Part shown: positions 9,728 to 18,603 of the stretch, piece after piece
How the letters are laid out: each line of letters opens with the position of its first letter
Position numbering within the stretch: position 1 is the stretch's first letter
DNA from: Deltaproteobacteria bacterium
GTDB taxonomy: Bacteria > Myxococcota_A > Polyangia > Haliangiales > Haliangiaceae
DNA: 64,000 nt
Direction of reading: 5' to 3'
NCBI GenBank assembly: GCA_021413675.1
Contig: JAIOQA010000312.1
Location: forward strand, 40,924-104,923
Translations under genes and position numbers: made by a program
Notes under the pieces: generated by a model
What the model saw: the letters and a program-made list of their open reading frames with translations, nothing else
What the model was told of the DNA's origin: nothing
Database searches by the model: none

Positions 9728-10705
9728 ATGGCTTCTCGAACCTACGATGGTGATCGCCGCCTCGCCGTGATCATCGGTGTCTCGATCGCGGTCCACGCTG
9801 GCATCGCCGTCTACGCACTGGCCGGCGATCCTCCCGAGGAACACGCGCTCCTGGCCGCGAAGCCCGATCGCATCTTCATGCCCGACGTCGAGGCCGAGAT
9901 CATCCTCGACGCGAACATGTTCCCGGACCTGCCGACGCCATCGACCACGCCCTCGATCACGCCGCCGCTCGCGCCGCCGATCACGCCCGCCGCCACCCCG
10001 ACCCCTGCGCCCGCCGCGATCCCGCAGCCGACGCCGGCGCGCCCGGCCCCGACGCCGGGGACCGCGCCGCGCCACGTGCCGAGCCAGCTGCCCGAGTCGG
10101 CGACCGCCGCCGTCGACAGCCTGTTCGGCGAGGGCCAGGGCAACGCGCCTGGCTCGATGGGCCGGCGCAGCCCGGGCTCGGAGCTGGAGCGTCAGCTGCG
10201 CGAGGCCCAGGCCCACGGCGGCACCGCCGAGCTCGGCAACGGCGGCGTGCTCCTGCGCGGCGACGGCCAGGCCCGCCCGGGCACCAGCAGCGGGGCGCCC
10301 ACCACCGGCGAGCCCGGCGAGGTCGTGGCGATCCACCACAACCCCGAGCGCGTGCCGCCGCCGGTCGTGACGACCGTCGGTGAGACGCGCGACTACGACC
10401 CGGAGACGCTGTCGCCCGACGAGGTGCTGCGGATCATCACCACGAAGTACATGGCCGGCCTCATCCGCTGCCAGCACGACCTGCTGCTGCGCGACTCCAC
10501 TGCGAGCGGCAAGGTGTCGCTGGTCATCACGATCGACGCGAGCGGCGCGGTCGCCTCGCCATCGGCGAAGGGCTTCGACGCTGGCCTCGACGCCTGCGTC
10601 GAGAAGCGCGCCGCCGCCTGGTCGTTCCCGGTGCCGCGCGACCGCGCGTCGGGCGAGGCCACGAGCGCGCGCTACCGACTGTCGCTCGCGCTCCAGGCCG
10701 AGTAA
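9728..10705 (+). CDS. AgmX/PglI C-terminal domain protein lacking an FHA head (paralogue of the GltG-like protein)
   Basis: 325 residues. A single membrane helix lies at about residues 13-31, followed by a Pro/Ala/Thr-rich periplasmic linker (about 75-125) and then a region matching its neighbour step by step: AVDSLFGEGQGN, a GSMGRRSPGSELERQLREAQ segment, the TLSPDEVLRIITTKYMAGL stretch and the cysteine pair IRCQHDLL / LDACVEK. The parallel with the GltG-like protein shows a duplication followed by loss of the cytoplasmic FHA domain, or recruitment without it. GltJ/AgmX of Myxococcus also carries this domain but has a zinc-ribbon/GYF head, which is absent here. It lies after the terminator, so it is probably transcribed separately. 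Confidence 0.8.
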   Translation: MASRTYDGDRRLAVIIGVSIAVHAGIAVYALAGDPPEEHALLAAKPDRIFMPDVEAEIILDANMFPDLPTPSTTPSITPPLAPPITPAATPTPAPAAIPQPTPARPAPTPGTAPRHVPSQLPESATAAVDSLFGEGQGNAPGSMGRRSPGSELERQLREAQAHGGTAELGNGGVLLRGDGQARPGTSSGAPTTGEPGEVVAIHHNPERVPPPVVTTVGETRDYDPETLSPDEVLRIITTKYMAGLIRCQHDLLLRDSTASGKVSLVITIDASGAVASPSAKGFDAGLDACVEKRAAAWSFPVPRDRASGEATSARYRLSLALQAE

Positions 10706-10774
10706 TGATCGGGGCGTGCCGCCCCGACCCGTGAGCCTGCCGCGTGAGAAGGCGCGCGCGAGGTCGGTGCGCTG

Positions 10775-13300
10775 ATGGAGCCGTCGCCGCCGCTGGTCGA
10801 GGCCGGCGCGCTCCTCGGTCCGTACCGCCTGATCGCACGCCTCGGCAAGGGCGCGATGGGCGATGTCTGGCGCGCGCGCGACGAGCGCCTCGATCGCGAC
10901 GTCGCCGTGAAGCTGTTGCCACCGGACCTCGCCGGCGATCCCGAGCGCCGCGCGCGCATGTTGCGCGAGGCTCGCGCCGCCGCGGCGGTCGGGCACGCCA
11001 ACGTCGTCACGCTCTACGACATCCTGTCCGACGGCGACACCGACATCCTCGTGATGGAGCTGGTCGACGGCCAGACCCTGACCGACACGCTCCGCAAGCA
11101 CGGCCCGCCCGAGCCGCGCGACGCGATCCGCTGGCTCACCGCGATCGCCGATGCGCTCAGCGCCGCGCACGGCCGCGGCATCCTCCACCGCGACATGAAG
11201 TCGGCCAACGTCATGCTGACCGCGGCCGGTCAGGTGAAGGTCCTCGACTTCGGCCTCGCCAAGCTGCGCGATGATCCGATCGCTCCCGCCGCACCGACCG
11301 CTCCTCTCGACGAGCCCGCCGCCTCGGCGATGATGGCGACCCTCGCCGACACCACCGATCGCACCACGCCCGGCACCGCCGCGCGCCGCGAGGCCGCGCC
11401 CGATCTCGGCACCCGCTCGACCGCGCCGCGCGCCGCGGCGGCCGTCGAGGTCGCGCTCGACGCGACGATGCCGTCGTCGCCGGCGATGACCGCGCCCGGC
11501 GCGCCGCCGGCGATGTCGGCGAGCGCGCGCTTCGGCAGCTCGCCGCGCGGCTCGATGGAGGCCTACCAGACCCGCGCCGGCGCGATGCTCGGCACGCCGA
11601 TGTACATGGCGCCCGAGCAGATCGCCGGGAATCCGCCCGACGAGCGCACCGAGGTGTTCGCGGTCGGCGTGATCGCCTACGAGCTGTGCACCGGCAAGCC
11701 GCCGTACTCGGCGCGCTCGCTCGACGAGCTGTTCGGCCAGATCACGCGCGATCCGGCGCCGCCGTTGCCGGAGCGGGTGCCCGCGCCGCTGGCCGCGGTC
11801 GTGATGCGCGCGCTCGCCAAGGATCCGCTGCAGCGCTTCGCGTCGATGAACGAGCTCAAGGCCGCGCTCGCCACCGTCGAGCGCACGCTGTTCGCGCCGC
11901 GCCGCTGGCCGTGGATCGCCGCGTTCGTCGCGGTCGCGATCGCCGCCGCGGTGATCGCGTGGGTCGCGACCCGCACCACGACCGAGCCGGTCCGCCCCGG
12001 CGATGAATACGTCACCCGCGCGCTGCAGGAGTACGACGTCTTCTACGGCGACAAGGCGCTGTCGTCCCTGCGCGCCGCGCTGCGGGTCGCGCCCGATCAC
12101 CCACGCGCCAACGCGTACATGATCCTGTTCGGCGGCACCGAGGCCGATCGCGCGACCGCCGCGACCACCGCCGAGCGCATCCTCGCGACCACCGCCGGCA
12201 AGGATCGCGCGCTCCTCGACATCGCGGTCGCGCTCGAGCGCCGCGGCCCGCGCGCGGCCCGCGCCGCCGCCACCGCCGCCGAGGCCCCGGATCGCGAGCT
12301 CGCGTTCTGGGCCGCCGAGATGGCGTTCCGCGCCGCCGACTATCCCGCGGCCAGCGGCGAGTACGATCGCCTCCTCGACGATCCCGCGCCGGCCTTTCGC
12401 GGGCGCATCTACGATCACGACTCGGCGGTGCTCCTGTGGCAGGACCTGCCCGACAAGGCGCTGCGCATCGGCACGCTCTACCGCGACGCGTTTCCCGGCG
12501 AGGCGGATGCGATCGGCGTCTATGGCACCACGCTCGCCGCCGCCGGGCGCGTCGACGACGGCATCGCCGCCGCGAAGGACGCGCTCGCGATGGCCGAGGG
12601 CGAGGACACGCTCGCCGGCCTCGGCAAGCTCTACGCGATCAAGGGCGATCTCCCCAAGGCGATCGATCTGTACCGGCAGTCGATGCAGCGCGCGGGCGAC
12701 AGCCGCCGCCCGGTGCGCCGCGCGGCCCTCGGCCTGCTGCAGTGGATGACCGGCGATGTCGACGGCGCGCGCGCGACCGTCGCGCCGTGCCTGCCCGGCG
12801 GCGCCGATGCCGCGATCCCGCAGCGTGGCGCGTGCCTCTTCGTTGCTGGCGTGCTCGACCCCGCGCAATCCGAGATCGCGGCCAGGGCGCTCGACGATCT
12901 CGAGGCCACCGCGAGCGATCTGCACCCGGCGTACGGGCGCCCCGCGGCGCTCGCGATGCTGGTCCGCAACCGCGCGCGGTTCTTCGGCGGCGGCTGCGTG
13001 ATCACCGTGCCGCCGCCGCTCTCGGGATCGAACATGCCGTCGATGTCGGGCCCCGTGACCCCGCCGCCGCCACCCGCGCCACCCGACGCCGCGACCCTCG
13101 CCGCCCTGGCCGCCGCCGCCGACCAGCCCCTCGACTTCTACGCGACCTACCACGTGCCGTTCTTCCAGACCTGGGCCACCTGCGAGCTGGCTGCGGCCCG
13201 CGCCGCCGCCGGCGACCGCCCGGCCGCGGCGAAGCTCCTCGAGCCCCGGGCCCGCGACCGCTGGTGGCTGACCGACGACCTCGCCCGCTACCGCCCCTGA
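10775..13300 (+). CDS. Membrane-anchored Ser/Thr protein kinase with TPR-like C-terminus and enlarged activation segment
   Basis: 841 residues. Kinase motifs are intact: glycine loop LGKGAMG (23-29), Lys46 in AVKLLPP, Glu65 in helix C, HRD (138-140) with Asn145, DFG (158-160) and APE (279-281). The DFG-APE interval is 121 residues, several times the usual 20-35, because of an Ala/Pro/Thr-rich insert at about 168-262. One membrane helix lies at about 379-398, followed by a roughly 440-residue helical, TPR-like region and a Pro-rich patch near residues 750-765. This is the kinase-TM-TPR layout common in myxobacteria. It starts 69 bases after the AgmX/PglI gene; a GC-rich 8-bp hairpin (10709-10727) without a T tract lies between them. 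Confidence 0.9.
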   Translation: MEPSPPLVEAGALLGPYRLIARLGKGAMGDVWRARDERLDRDVAVKLLPPDLAGDPERRARMLREARAAAAVGHANVVTLYDILSDGDTDILVMELVDGQTLTDTLRKHGPPEPRDAIRWLTAIADALSAAHGRGILHRDMKSANVMLTAAGQVKVLDFGLAKLRDDPIAPAAPTAPLDEPAASAMMATLADTTDRTTPGTAARREAAPDLGTRSTAPRAAAAVEVALDATMPSSPAMTAPGAPPAMSASARFGSSPRGSMEAYQTRAGAMLGTPMYMAPEQIAGNPPDERTEVFAVGVIAYELCTGKPPYSARSLDELFGQITRDPAPPLPERVPAPLAAVVMRALAKDPLQRFASMNELKAALATVERTLFAPRRWPWIAAFVAVAIAAAVIAWVATRTTTEPVRPGDEYVTRALQEYDVFYGDKALSSLRAALRVAPDHPRANAYMILFGGTEADRATAATTAERILATTAGKDRALLDIAVALERRGPRAARAAATAAEAPDRELAFWAAEMAFRAADYPAASGEYDRLLDDPAPAFRGRIYDHDSAVLLWQDLPDKALRIGTLYRDAFPGEADAIGVYGTTLAAAGRVDDGIAAAKDALAMAEGEDTLAGLGKLYAIKGDLPKAIDLYRQSMQRAGDSRRPVRRAALGLLQWMTGDVDGARATVAPCLPGGADAAIPQRGACLFVAGVLDPAQSEIAARALDDLEATASDLHPAYGRPAALAMLVRNRARFFGGGCVITVPPPLSGSNMPSMSGPVTPPPPPAPPDAATLAALAAAADQPLDFYATYHVPFFQTWATCELAAARAAAGDRPAAAKLLEPRARDRWWLTDDLARYRP

Positions 13301-13483
13301 GGCCCCCGGGCTCCGAGCGCTGACCCGCGGTCAGTAGCGCCCCACCGTCGACGATCGGCCCGCCACCCGGGGTGCGACACGCCCGGCCGCCGTGCTACCG
13401 TGCGTCGCACTGCCCGAGGAACCGGGGGGCGTGAACGTTCCGGCTCGCCGGGGCACTAACTCCTCGGCCCTCATCGGCCACCG

Positions 13484-15448
13484 ATGCCGCGCTTTCTCAA
13501 CAGAGGTCTCCAGGTCGCCTTCGACATCGCGGTCCTCTCGATCGCGTACTGGCTGGCGTTCCTGTTCCGGCTCGAGTTCTCGATCCCCGCGCCGTGGATG
13601 CGCGTGCTGCTGGTCACCTGGCCGTACGCGGTCGTCCTGCAGTACGCGGCGCTCACGCTGTTCGGCGTGCCCCGCATGTCGTGGCGCTATGTCGGCATCC
13701 GCGACGCCAGCCAGGTCGTCTACGCGATCGCCTCGGCGACCGCGGTCATGCTCGCGATGCGCCTGATCCTGCCGCAGCTGGGCGAGGCGGTCCTGCTGGT
13801 CGTGATCCCGGTCGGCGTGCTCGGCATGAACTTCGGGCTCGCGGTGCTCGGCCTGGTCGGTGTGCGCGGCGCCCGCCGCCTGCAGGGCGAGGCCAGCGAG
13901 CGCAAGCTACGCGCCGCCGGCGTCGAGCGCGATCGCGTGCTGCTGGTCGGTGCGGGCCAGGCCGGCGTCATGGTCGCGCGCGAGCTCCTGCATCGCCCCG
14001 ATCTCGGCCTCGACGCGGTCGGCTTCGTCGATGACGATCCGATGAAGGTCGGCACCAGCATCGGTGGCCTGACCGTGCTCGGCACCACCAGCCAGCTCGG
14101 CGAGATCGCCGAGCGCAAGCGCGTGAAGCGCGCGCTCATCACGATCGCCAACGCCGACGGTCAGCAGATCCGCCGCATCGCCGAGGTCTGCCGCGACGCC
14201 GGCCTCGAGACCAAGATCATCCCCGGCATCTACGAGATCGTCGGCGACAAGGTCAACCTGTCGCGGATCCGCGAGGTCGCGATCGAGGACTTGCTCGGCC
14301 GCGAGCCGGTCCGCCTCGACGAGGACATCGTCTCCGACTCGATCCGCAGCCGCGTGGTCATGGTGACCGGCGCCGGCGGCAGCATCGGCTCGGAGCTGTG
14401 CCGCCAGGTCTGCCGGTTCGGGCCCGAGCGGCTCGTGCTGGTCGAGCAGTTCGAGAACGCGCTGTTCGAGATCCACCGCGAGCTGACCTCGGCGTTCCCG
14501 CAGGTGCCGATCGAGCCGCGCATCGCCGACGTCTGCGACGCCCGCCGCATGGAGCTGGTGTTCGAGGCGACCAAGCCCGAGCTGGTCTTCCACGCCGCCG
14601 CGCACAAGCACGTGCCGATGATGGAGTGGAACCCGGGCGAGGCCGTGAAGAACAACATCGGCGGCACCCGCACCGTCGCCGACCTCGCCGACCGCTTCGG
14701 CGTGCAGCGGTTCGTGCTGATCTCGACCGACAAGGCGGTCAACCCGACCTCGGTCATGGGCGCCACCAAGCGCGTCGCCGAGATCTACCTGCAGGGCCTG
14801 TCGCAGCGCTCGAACACGCGCTTCGTCACCGTGCGGTTCGGCAACGTCCTCGGCTCGAACGGCTCGGTCATCCCGATCTTCCGCCAGCAGATCGCGGCGG
14901 GCGGCCCGGTGATGGTCACGCACCCCGAGATGCGCCGCTACTTCATGACGATCCCCGAGGCCAGCCAGCTGGTGCTGCAGGCCGGCGCGATGGGCCAGGG
15001 CGGCGAGATCTTCATCCTCGACATGGGCGAGCCGGTGAAGATCGTCGACCTCGCCCGCGACCTCATCACGCTCTCGGGCCTGCGCCCCGACGAGGACATC
15101 GAGATCCGCTTCAGCGGCGTGCGTCCCGGCGAGAAGCTCTTCGAGGAGCTCGCCACCGACGCCGAGCACGCCGACAAGACCCGCCACCCCAAGGTCTTCA
15201 TCGGCCGCATCAAGCCCCACGACTGGGACGAGGTCGTGACCGGCATCGGCACGCTGCTCGGCCTCGCCGACGGCAGCGCCGCCGAGCGCCTGCGCGCGTC
15301 GCTGGGCGACATGGTGCCCGAGTACAAGGTCGCGCGGCCGCCGTCGGCGCGCACGCCCGCGCTCGGCGAGCCCGCCCGCACCGAGGCGCGCGAGGCCTCG
15401 AACGAGGTCGCGGCGCGCAAGAGCGGCTCGTTCCCGCGGCCCAACTGA
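13484..15448 (+). CDS. Nucleoside-diphosphate-sugar 4,6-dehydratase, PglF/WbpM/CapD family
   Basis: 654 residues, the full length of the membrane-bound large subfamily. Four or five hydrophobic helices occupy about residues 1-130, then a first nucleotide-binding domain (VGAGQAG near 150) and the extended SDR catalytic domain (TGAGGSIGSEL near 290). The active-site region STDKAVNPTSVMGATKR keeps the Met-x3-Lys pair that replaces the Tyr-x3-Lys of ordinary SDRs in this family. It is expected to convert UDP-GlcNAc to the 4-keto-6-deoxy sugar at the inner membrane, the first step of bacillosamine or related sugars. The aminotransferase gene 32 bases downstream fits as the next step. Confidence 0.92.
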   Translation: MPRFLNRGLQVAFDIAVLSIAYWLAFLFRLEFSIPAPWMRVLLVTWPYAVVLQYAALTLFGVPRMSWRYVGIRDASQVVYAIASATAVMLAMRLILPQLGEAVLLVVIPVGVLGMNFGLAVLGLVGVRGARRLQGEASERKLRAAGVERDRVLLVGAGQAGVMVARELLHRPDLGLDAVGFVDDDPMKVGTSIGGLTVLGTTSQLGEIAERKRVKRALITIANADGQQIRRIAEVCRDAGLETKIIPGIYEIVGDKVNLSRIREVAIEDLLGREPVRLDEDIVSDSIRSRVVMVTGAGGSIGSELCRQVCRFGPERLVLVEQFENALFEIHRELTSAFPQVPIEPRIADVCDARRMELVFEATKPELVFHAAAHKHVPMMEWNPGEAVKNNIGGTRTVADLADRFGVQRFVLISTDKAVNPTSVMGATKRVAEIYLQGLSQRSNTRFVTVRFGNVLGSNGSVIPIFRQQIAAGGPVMVTHPEMRRYFMTIPEASQLVLQAGAMGQGGEIFILDMGEPVKIVDLARDLITLSGLRPDEDIEIRFSGVRPGEKLFEELATDAEHADKTRHPKVFIGRIKPHDWDEVVTGIGTLLGLADGSAAERLRASLGDMVPEYKVARPPSARTPALGEPARTEAREASNEVAARKSGSFPRPN

Positions 15449-15480
15449 TTCCGATCTGACGTACAACCTCGCGAGCATCC

Positions 15481-16614
15481 GTGGCCCGCATCTACCTGTC
15501 CGCTCCTGATCTCGCCGGCACCGAGCTGGCGATGGTCACCGATGCGATCCAGTCCAACTGGATCGCGCCCCTCGGCCCGCACGTCGACGCCTTCGAGGCC
15601 GAGATGTGCGCGCGCCTCGACGTGCCGTACGCGTGCGCCCTGTCCTCGGGCACCGCGGCCTTGCACCTGGCGCTGCTCGCGCTCGGCGTGGGCGCCGGCG
15701 ATCACGTCTGGGTGTCGACGCTGACCTTCGCGGCGACCGCCAACGCGATCGCCTACGTCGGCGCGATCCCGGTGTTCGTCGACAGCGATCGCGCGAGCTG
15801 GAACATGGATCCGCAGCTGTTCGTGACCGCCCTCGAGGAGGCCGCGCGCACGGACACGCTGCCGCGCGCGGTGATCGCCGTCGATCTCTACGGTCAGTGC
15901 GCCGACCTCGCGCCGATCGCCGACGCGTGTCATCGCCACGGCGTCGCGCTGATCGAGGACGCCGCCGAGGCCCTCGGCGCGACCTACCGCGGCCGCCCGG
16001 CTGGCTCGTTCGGCGATCTCGCGATCCTGTCGTTCAACGGCAACAAGATCATCACGACCTCGGGCGGCGGCATGCTCGTCGGCCGCGACAAGGCCCACAT
16101 CGAGCGCGCGCGCTACCTCGCGACCCAGGCCCGCGATCCGGCGCGCCACTACGAGCACAGCGTCATCGGCTACAACTACCGCCTGTCGAACCTGCTCGCC
16201 GCCGTCGGCCGCGCGCAGCTCGCGGACCTCTCGCGCCGCGTCGACGCGCGCCGCACCACCAACGCCTACTACCGCGAGCACCTCGCGCTCCCCGGCTGGG
16301 AGTTCATGCCCGAGGCCAGCTTCGGCCGCACCACCGCGTGGCTCACCTGCGCCACGATCGATCCGCAGCGCTTCGGCGCCGGCCGCGACGCCGTCATCGA
16401 CGCCCTCGCCGCCGCCGACATCGAGGCCCGCCCGGTGTGGAAGCCCATGCACCTCCAGCCGGTGTTCCGCGCGCACCGCTCGATCGGCGGCGCCGTCGCC
16501 GAGGATCTGTTCGTGCGCGGCATCTGCCTGCCCAGCGGCTCGTCGCTCACCGCCGCCGATCGCGCGCGCGTGGTCGAGGTCGTGCGCAGCGTCGCGCCGG
16601 GGAGCGCGCGATGA
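15481..16614 (+). CDS. DegT/DnrJ/EryC1/StrS sugar aminotransferase, PglE-like
   Basis: 377 residues from a GTG start. Hallmarks of the PLP-dependent sugar aminotransferases are present: the SSGTAALHLALLALGVGAGD stretch that holds the cofactor phosphate, VIAVDLYGQCADLAPI, EDAAEALGATYRG, the Schiff-base lysine in SFNGNKIITTSGGGM, and NYRLSNLLAAVGRAQL. The likely reaction is amination of the 4-keto sugar made by the upstream dehydratase, using glutamate. With PglD- and PglC-like genes at 41-45 kb it completes a bacillosamine-type route. Its stop overlaps the start of the HAD gene by four bases (ATGA). Confidence 0.92.
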   Translation: MARIYLSAPDLAGTELAMVTDAIQSNWIAPLGPHVDAFEAEMCARLDVPYACALSSGTAALHLALLALGVGAGDHVWVSTLTFAATANAIAYVGAIPVFVDSDRASWNMDPQLFVTALEEAARTDTLPRAVIAVDLYGQCADLAPIADACHRHGVALIEDAAEALGATYRGRPAGSFGDLAILSFNGNKIITTSGGGMLVGRDKAHIERARYLATQARDPARHYEHSVIGYNYRLSNLLAAVGRAQLADLSRRVDARRTTNAYYREHLALPGWEFMPEASFGRTTAWLTCATIDPQRFGAGRDAVIDALAAADIEARPVWKPMHLQPVFRAHRSIGGAVAEDLFVRGICLPSGSSLTAADRARVVEVVRSVAPGSAR

Positions 16615-16988
16615 AGCGCCTGGTCCTCGACATCGACGGCACCCTCTGCGAGACCAAGCAGCACGATCAGGCCTACGCCGACGTCGCGATCCGGCCCGAG
16701 ATCGTCGACGCGCTGCGCCGGTACAAGGCGGAGGGCTTCGAGATCGTGCTGTTCTCGAGCCGCGGCATGCGCACCCACGGCGGCTCGGTTGGTCACCTCA
16801 ACGCCCATGTCCTGCCGGTGATCGTCGACTGGCTGCGCCGCCACGACATCCCGTTCGACGAGATCCACGTCGGCAAGCCGTGGTGCGGGCACGACGGCTT
16901 CTACGTCGACGATCGCGCGATCCGCCCGAGCGAGTTCGCCAGCCTCAGCTACGCGCAGATCCGCGAGCTGCTGGACGCCGAGAAGTAG
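16611..16988 (+). CDS. Small HAD-superfamily phosphatase of capsule clusters
   Basis: 125 residues beginning with the HAD motif I LVLDIDGTLCETKQ (nucleophile and acid/base aspartates in DIDGT), motif II LFSSRGMR, a lysine in VGKPWCGHDGF and motif IV aspartates in FYVDDRAI. It lacks a cap domain, as expected for a C0-type sugar-phosphate phosphatase. It starts inside the stop of the aminotransferase gene and is followed four bases later by a kinase-like gene, so it belongs to a HAD, kinase/nucleotidyltransferase and nucleotidyltransferase cassette also seen in other capsule loci. The substrate cannot be read from sequence. Confidence 0.85.
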   Translation: MKRLVLDIDGTLCETKQHDQAYADVAIRPEIVDALRRYKAEGFEIVLFSSRGMRTHGGSVGHLNAHVLPVIVDWLRRHDIPFDEIHVGKPWCGHDGFYVDDRAIRPSEFASLSYAQIRELLDAEK

Positions 16989-16992
16989 GGCG

Positions 16993-18603
16993 ATGCGGCG
17001 CGCCGTCGTCATCACCTCTGCGGCGTACGTGAGCGCCGAGATCGCCGCCGAGATCGGAAACCTGCCGCCAGCGTTCCTGCCGCTGCACAACCGGCGCCTG
17101 TTCGAACACCAGGTCGCGCAGTTCCCGCGCGACGCGCACGACGTGTACCTCACGTTGCCCGAGGGGTTCGTGCTCGATCGCGTCGACGCCGAGAAGCTGG
17201 CCGAGCTCGCGGTGACGGTCGTGTTCGTGCCGACCGGGCTGTCGCTCGCGGAGTCGTTACTGTACGCGATGACCACGACCGGGCTGTTCGCTGGCCCGGT
17301 GCGCATCCTCCACGGCGACACGCTGATGCGCCGGTTGCCGGTCGAGCGCGACGACATCTTCAGCGCCGGGCGCACCACCGCGTACTACCCGTGGGCCGAG
17401 TACCAGACGGACGCGCGCGGCTTCGCCACGTTCAAGGAAGGCCTGTGGCGGCCCAAGGAGTCGCTGGTCGTCGCGGGCTACTTCAGCTTCGGCGACGCCG
17501 CGCTGCTCCTGCGGTCGCTGGCGCGCTCGCGCGGCAAGTTCGTCCGGGCGCTCAACCTGTACTCCGAGACCCGCGGGCTCGCGCCCGAACTCACCGCCGA
17601 CTGGTACGACTTCGGCCACCTCCAGACGTACTTCGCGTCACGCGCGCGCAACACCACCGAGCGCGCGTTCAACCGCCTGCACGCCAGCGATCACGTCATC
17701 ACCAAGCGCAGCGCCGACTCGCGTAAGATCGCCGGCGAGGCGGAGTGGTTCGCGCGCCTGCCGGGCGCGCTGCGCCGGTTCACGCCGCAGCTGCTGGCGT
17801 CGGAGTCGGATGCCGAGGGGCACCAGTACCAGCTCGAGTTGCTGCGCCTGATGCCGCTCAGCGACCTGTTCGTCTTCGGCCACCTGCCGCAGCTGGTCTG
17901 GAGCTCGATCTTCGACGCATGTGACGACTGGCTGAGCTCCTGTCGGGGGTATCCCGCGCCCGCCGCCTCGGCGGCCCAGGCCGGCGAGCTGTACCTGCCC
18001 AAGACGCTGCGCCGGCTCGAGAGCTACGCGCGGGCGACCGGCACCGATCTCGACCGCGAGCTGGTCTTCGGCGAGCGTCCGGTCCCCGGACTGCGCCGGA
18101 TCGCCGAGCTTGCGGCGGCGGCGATCCCCGCGATCGGCGCGGCCGACCTCTGCGTCATCCACGGCGACTTCTGCTTCAGCAACGTCCTCTATGACCACCG
18201 CGCGAGCGCGATCAAGGTCATCGACCCGCGCGGCGGCGTCGATCTCCACGGTGACCCGCGCTACGACGTCGCCAAGCTGCATCACTCGGTGGTCGGCCTC
18301 TACGACTTCCTGCTCGCCGGGCGCTACTGGCTCCAGACCGACGGTGAGCGGCGCTACGCGCTCGAGTTCCCGGTCGAGGCGGCCCACCGCGACGTCCAGC
18401 AGCTGTTCTGCGATCGCCAGTTCGCGACCACGATCGCCGGATCGGATCGGGCGATCCAGGCGACCTCGGTGCTGCTGTTCCTGTCGATGCTCCCGCTCCA
18501 CGCCGACTCGCCGTCGCGGCAGCGCGCGTTCATCGCCAACGCGCTGCGCCTGTTCCTCGACCTCGACCGCGATCGCCTGGCCGATCGCGCCGGAGCTGCG
18601 TGA
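16993..18603 (+). CDS. Fusion of a nucleotidyltransferase-like domain and an aminoglycoside-phosphotransferase-type kinase
   Basis: 536 residues. The N-terminal 230 residues look like a GT-A/nucleotidyltransferase fold without the canonical activation loop (GNLPPAFLPLHNRRLFEHQ, then LHGDTLMRR as a DxD-like site). The C-terminal 300 residues carry the APH/choline-kinase signatures CVIHGDFCFSNVLYD (catalytic Asp and metal-binding Asn) and KVIDPRGGVDLHGDPRYD. The family is usually annotated as a capsular biosynthesis sugar phosphotransferase. I infer that it phosphorylates a small sugar or polyol which the following nucleotidyltransferase activates, by analogy with LicA/LicC; the real substrate is unknown. 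It overlaps the next gene by one base. Confidence 0.75.
   Translation: MRRAVVITSAAYVSAEIAAEIGNLPPAFLPLHNRRLFEHQVAQFPRDAHDVYLTLPEGFVLDRVDAEKLAELAVTVVFVPTGLSLAESLLYAMTTTGLFAGPVRILHGDTLMRRLPVERDDIFSAGRTTAYYPWAEYQTDARGFATFKEGLWRPKESLVVAGYFSFGDAALLLRSLARSRGKFVRALNLYSETRGLAPELTADWYDFGHLQTYFASRARNTTERAFNRLHASDHVITKRSADSRKIAGEAEWFARLPGALRRFTPQLLASESDAEGHQYQLELLRLMPLSDLFVFGHLPQLVWSSIFDACDDWLSSCRGYPAPAASAAQAGELYLPKTLRRLESYARATGTDLDRELVFGERPVPGLRRIAELAAAAIPAIGAADLCVIHGDFCFSNVLYDHRASAIKVIDPRGGVDLHGDPRYDVAKLHHSVVGLYDFLLAGRYWLQTDGERRYALEFPVEAAHRDVQQLFCDRQFATTIAGSDRAIQATSVLLFLSMLPLHADSPSRQRAFIANALRLFLDLDRDRLADRAGAA

Noticed and set aside
10709..10727. GC-rich 8-bp hairpin before the first kinase considered as a terminator
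   Set aside because: It has a three-base loop and no T tract, so termination is not supported; mentioned only with the kinase gene.
9092..13153. Very long antisense open frame (1353 codons) opposite the AgmX/PglI and kinase genes
   Set aside because: It is Arg/Gly/Ala/Val-rich without domains and mirrors high-GC third-position bias of the real genes on the + strand.
13320..13334. Hairpin CTGACC-CGC-GGTCAG after the first kinase considered as a terminator
   Set aside because: Six-base stem without a T run; too weak to list.
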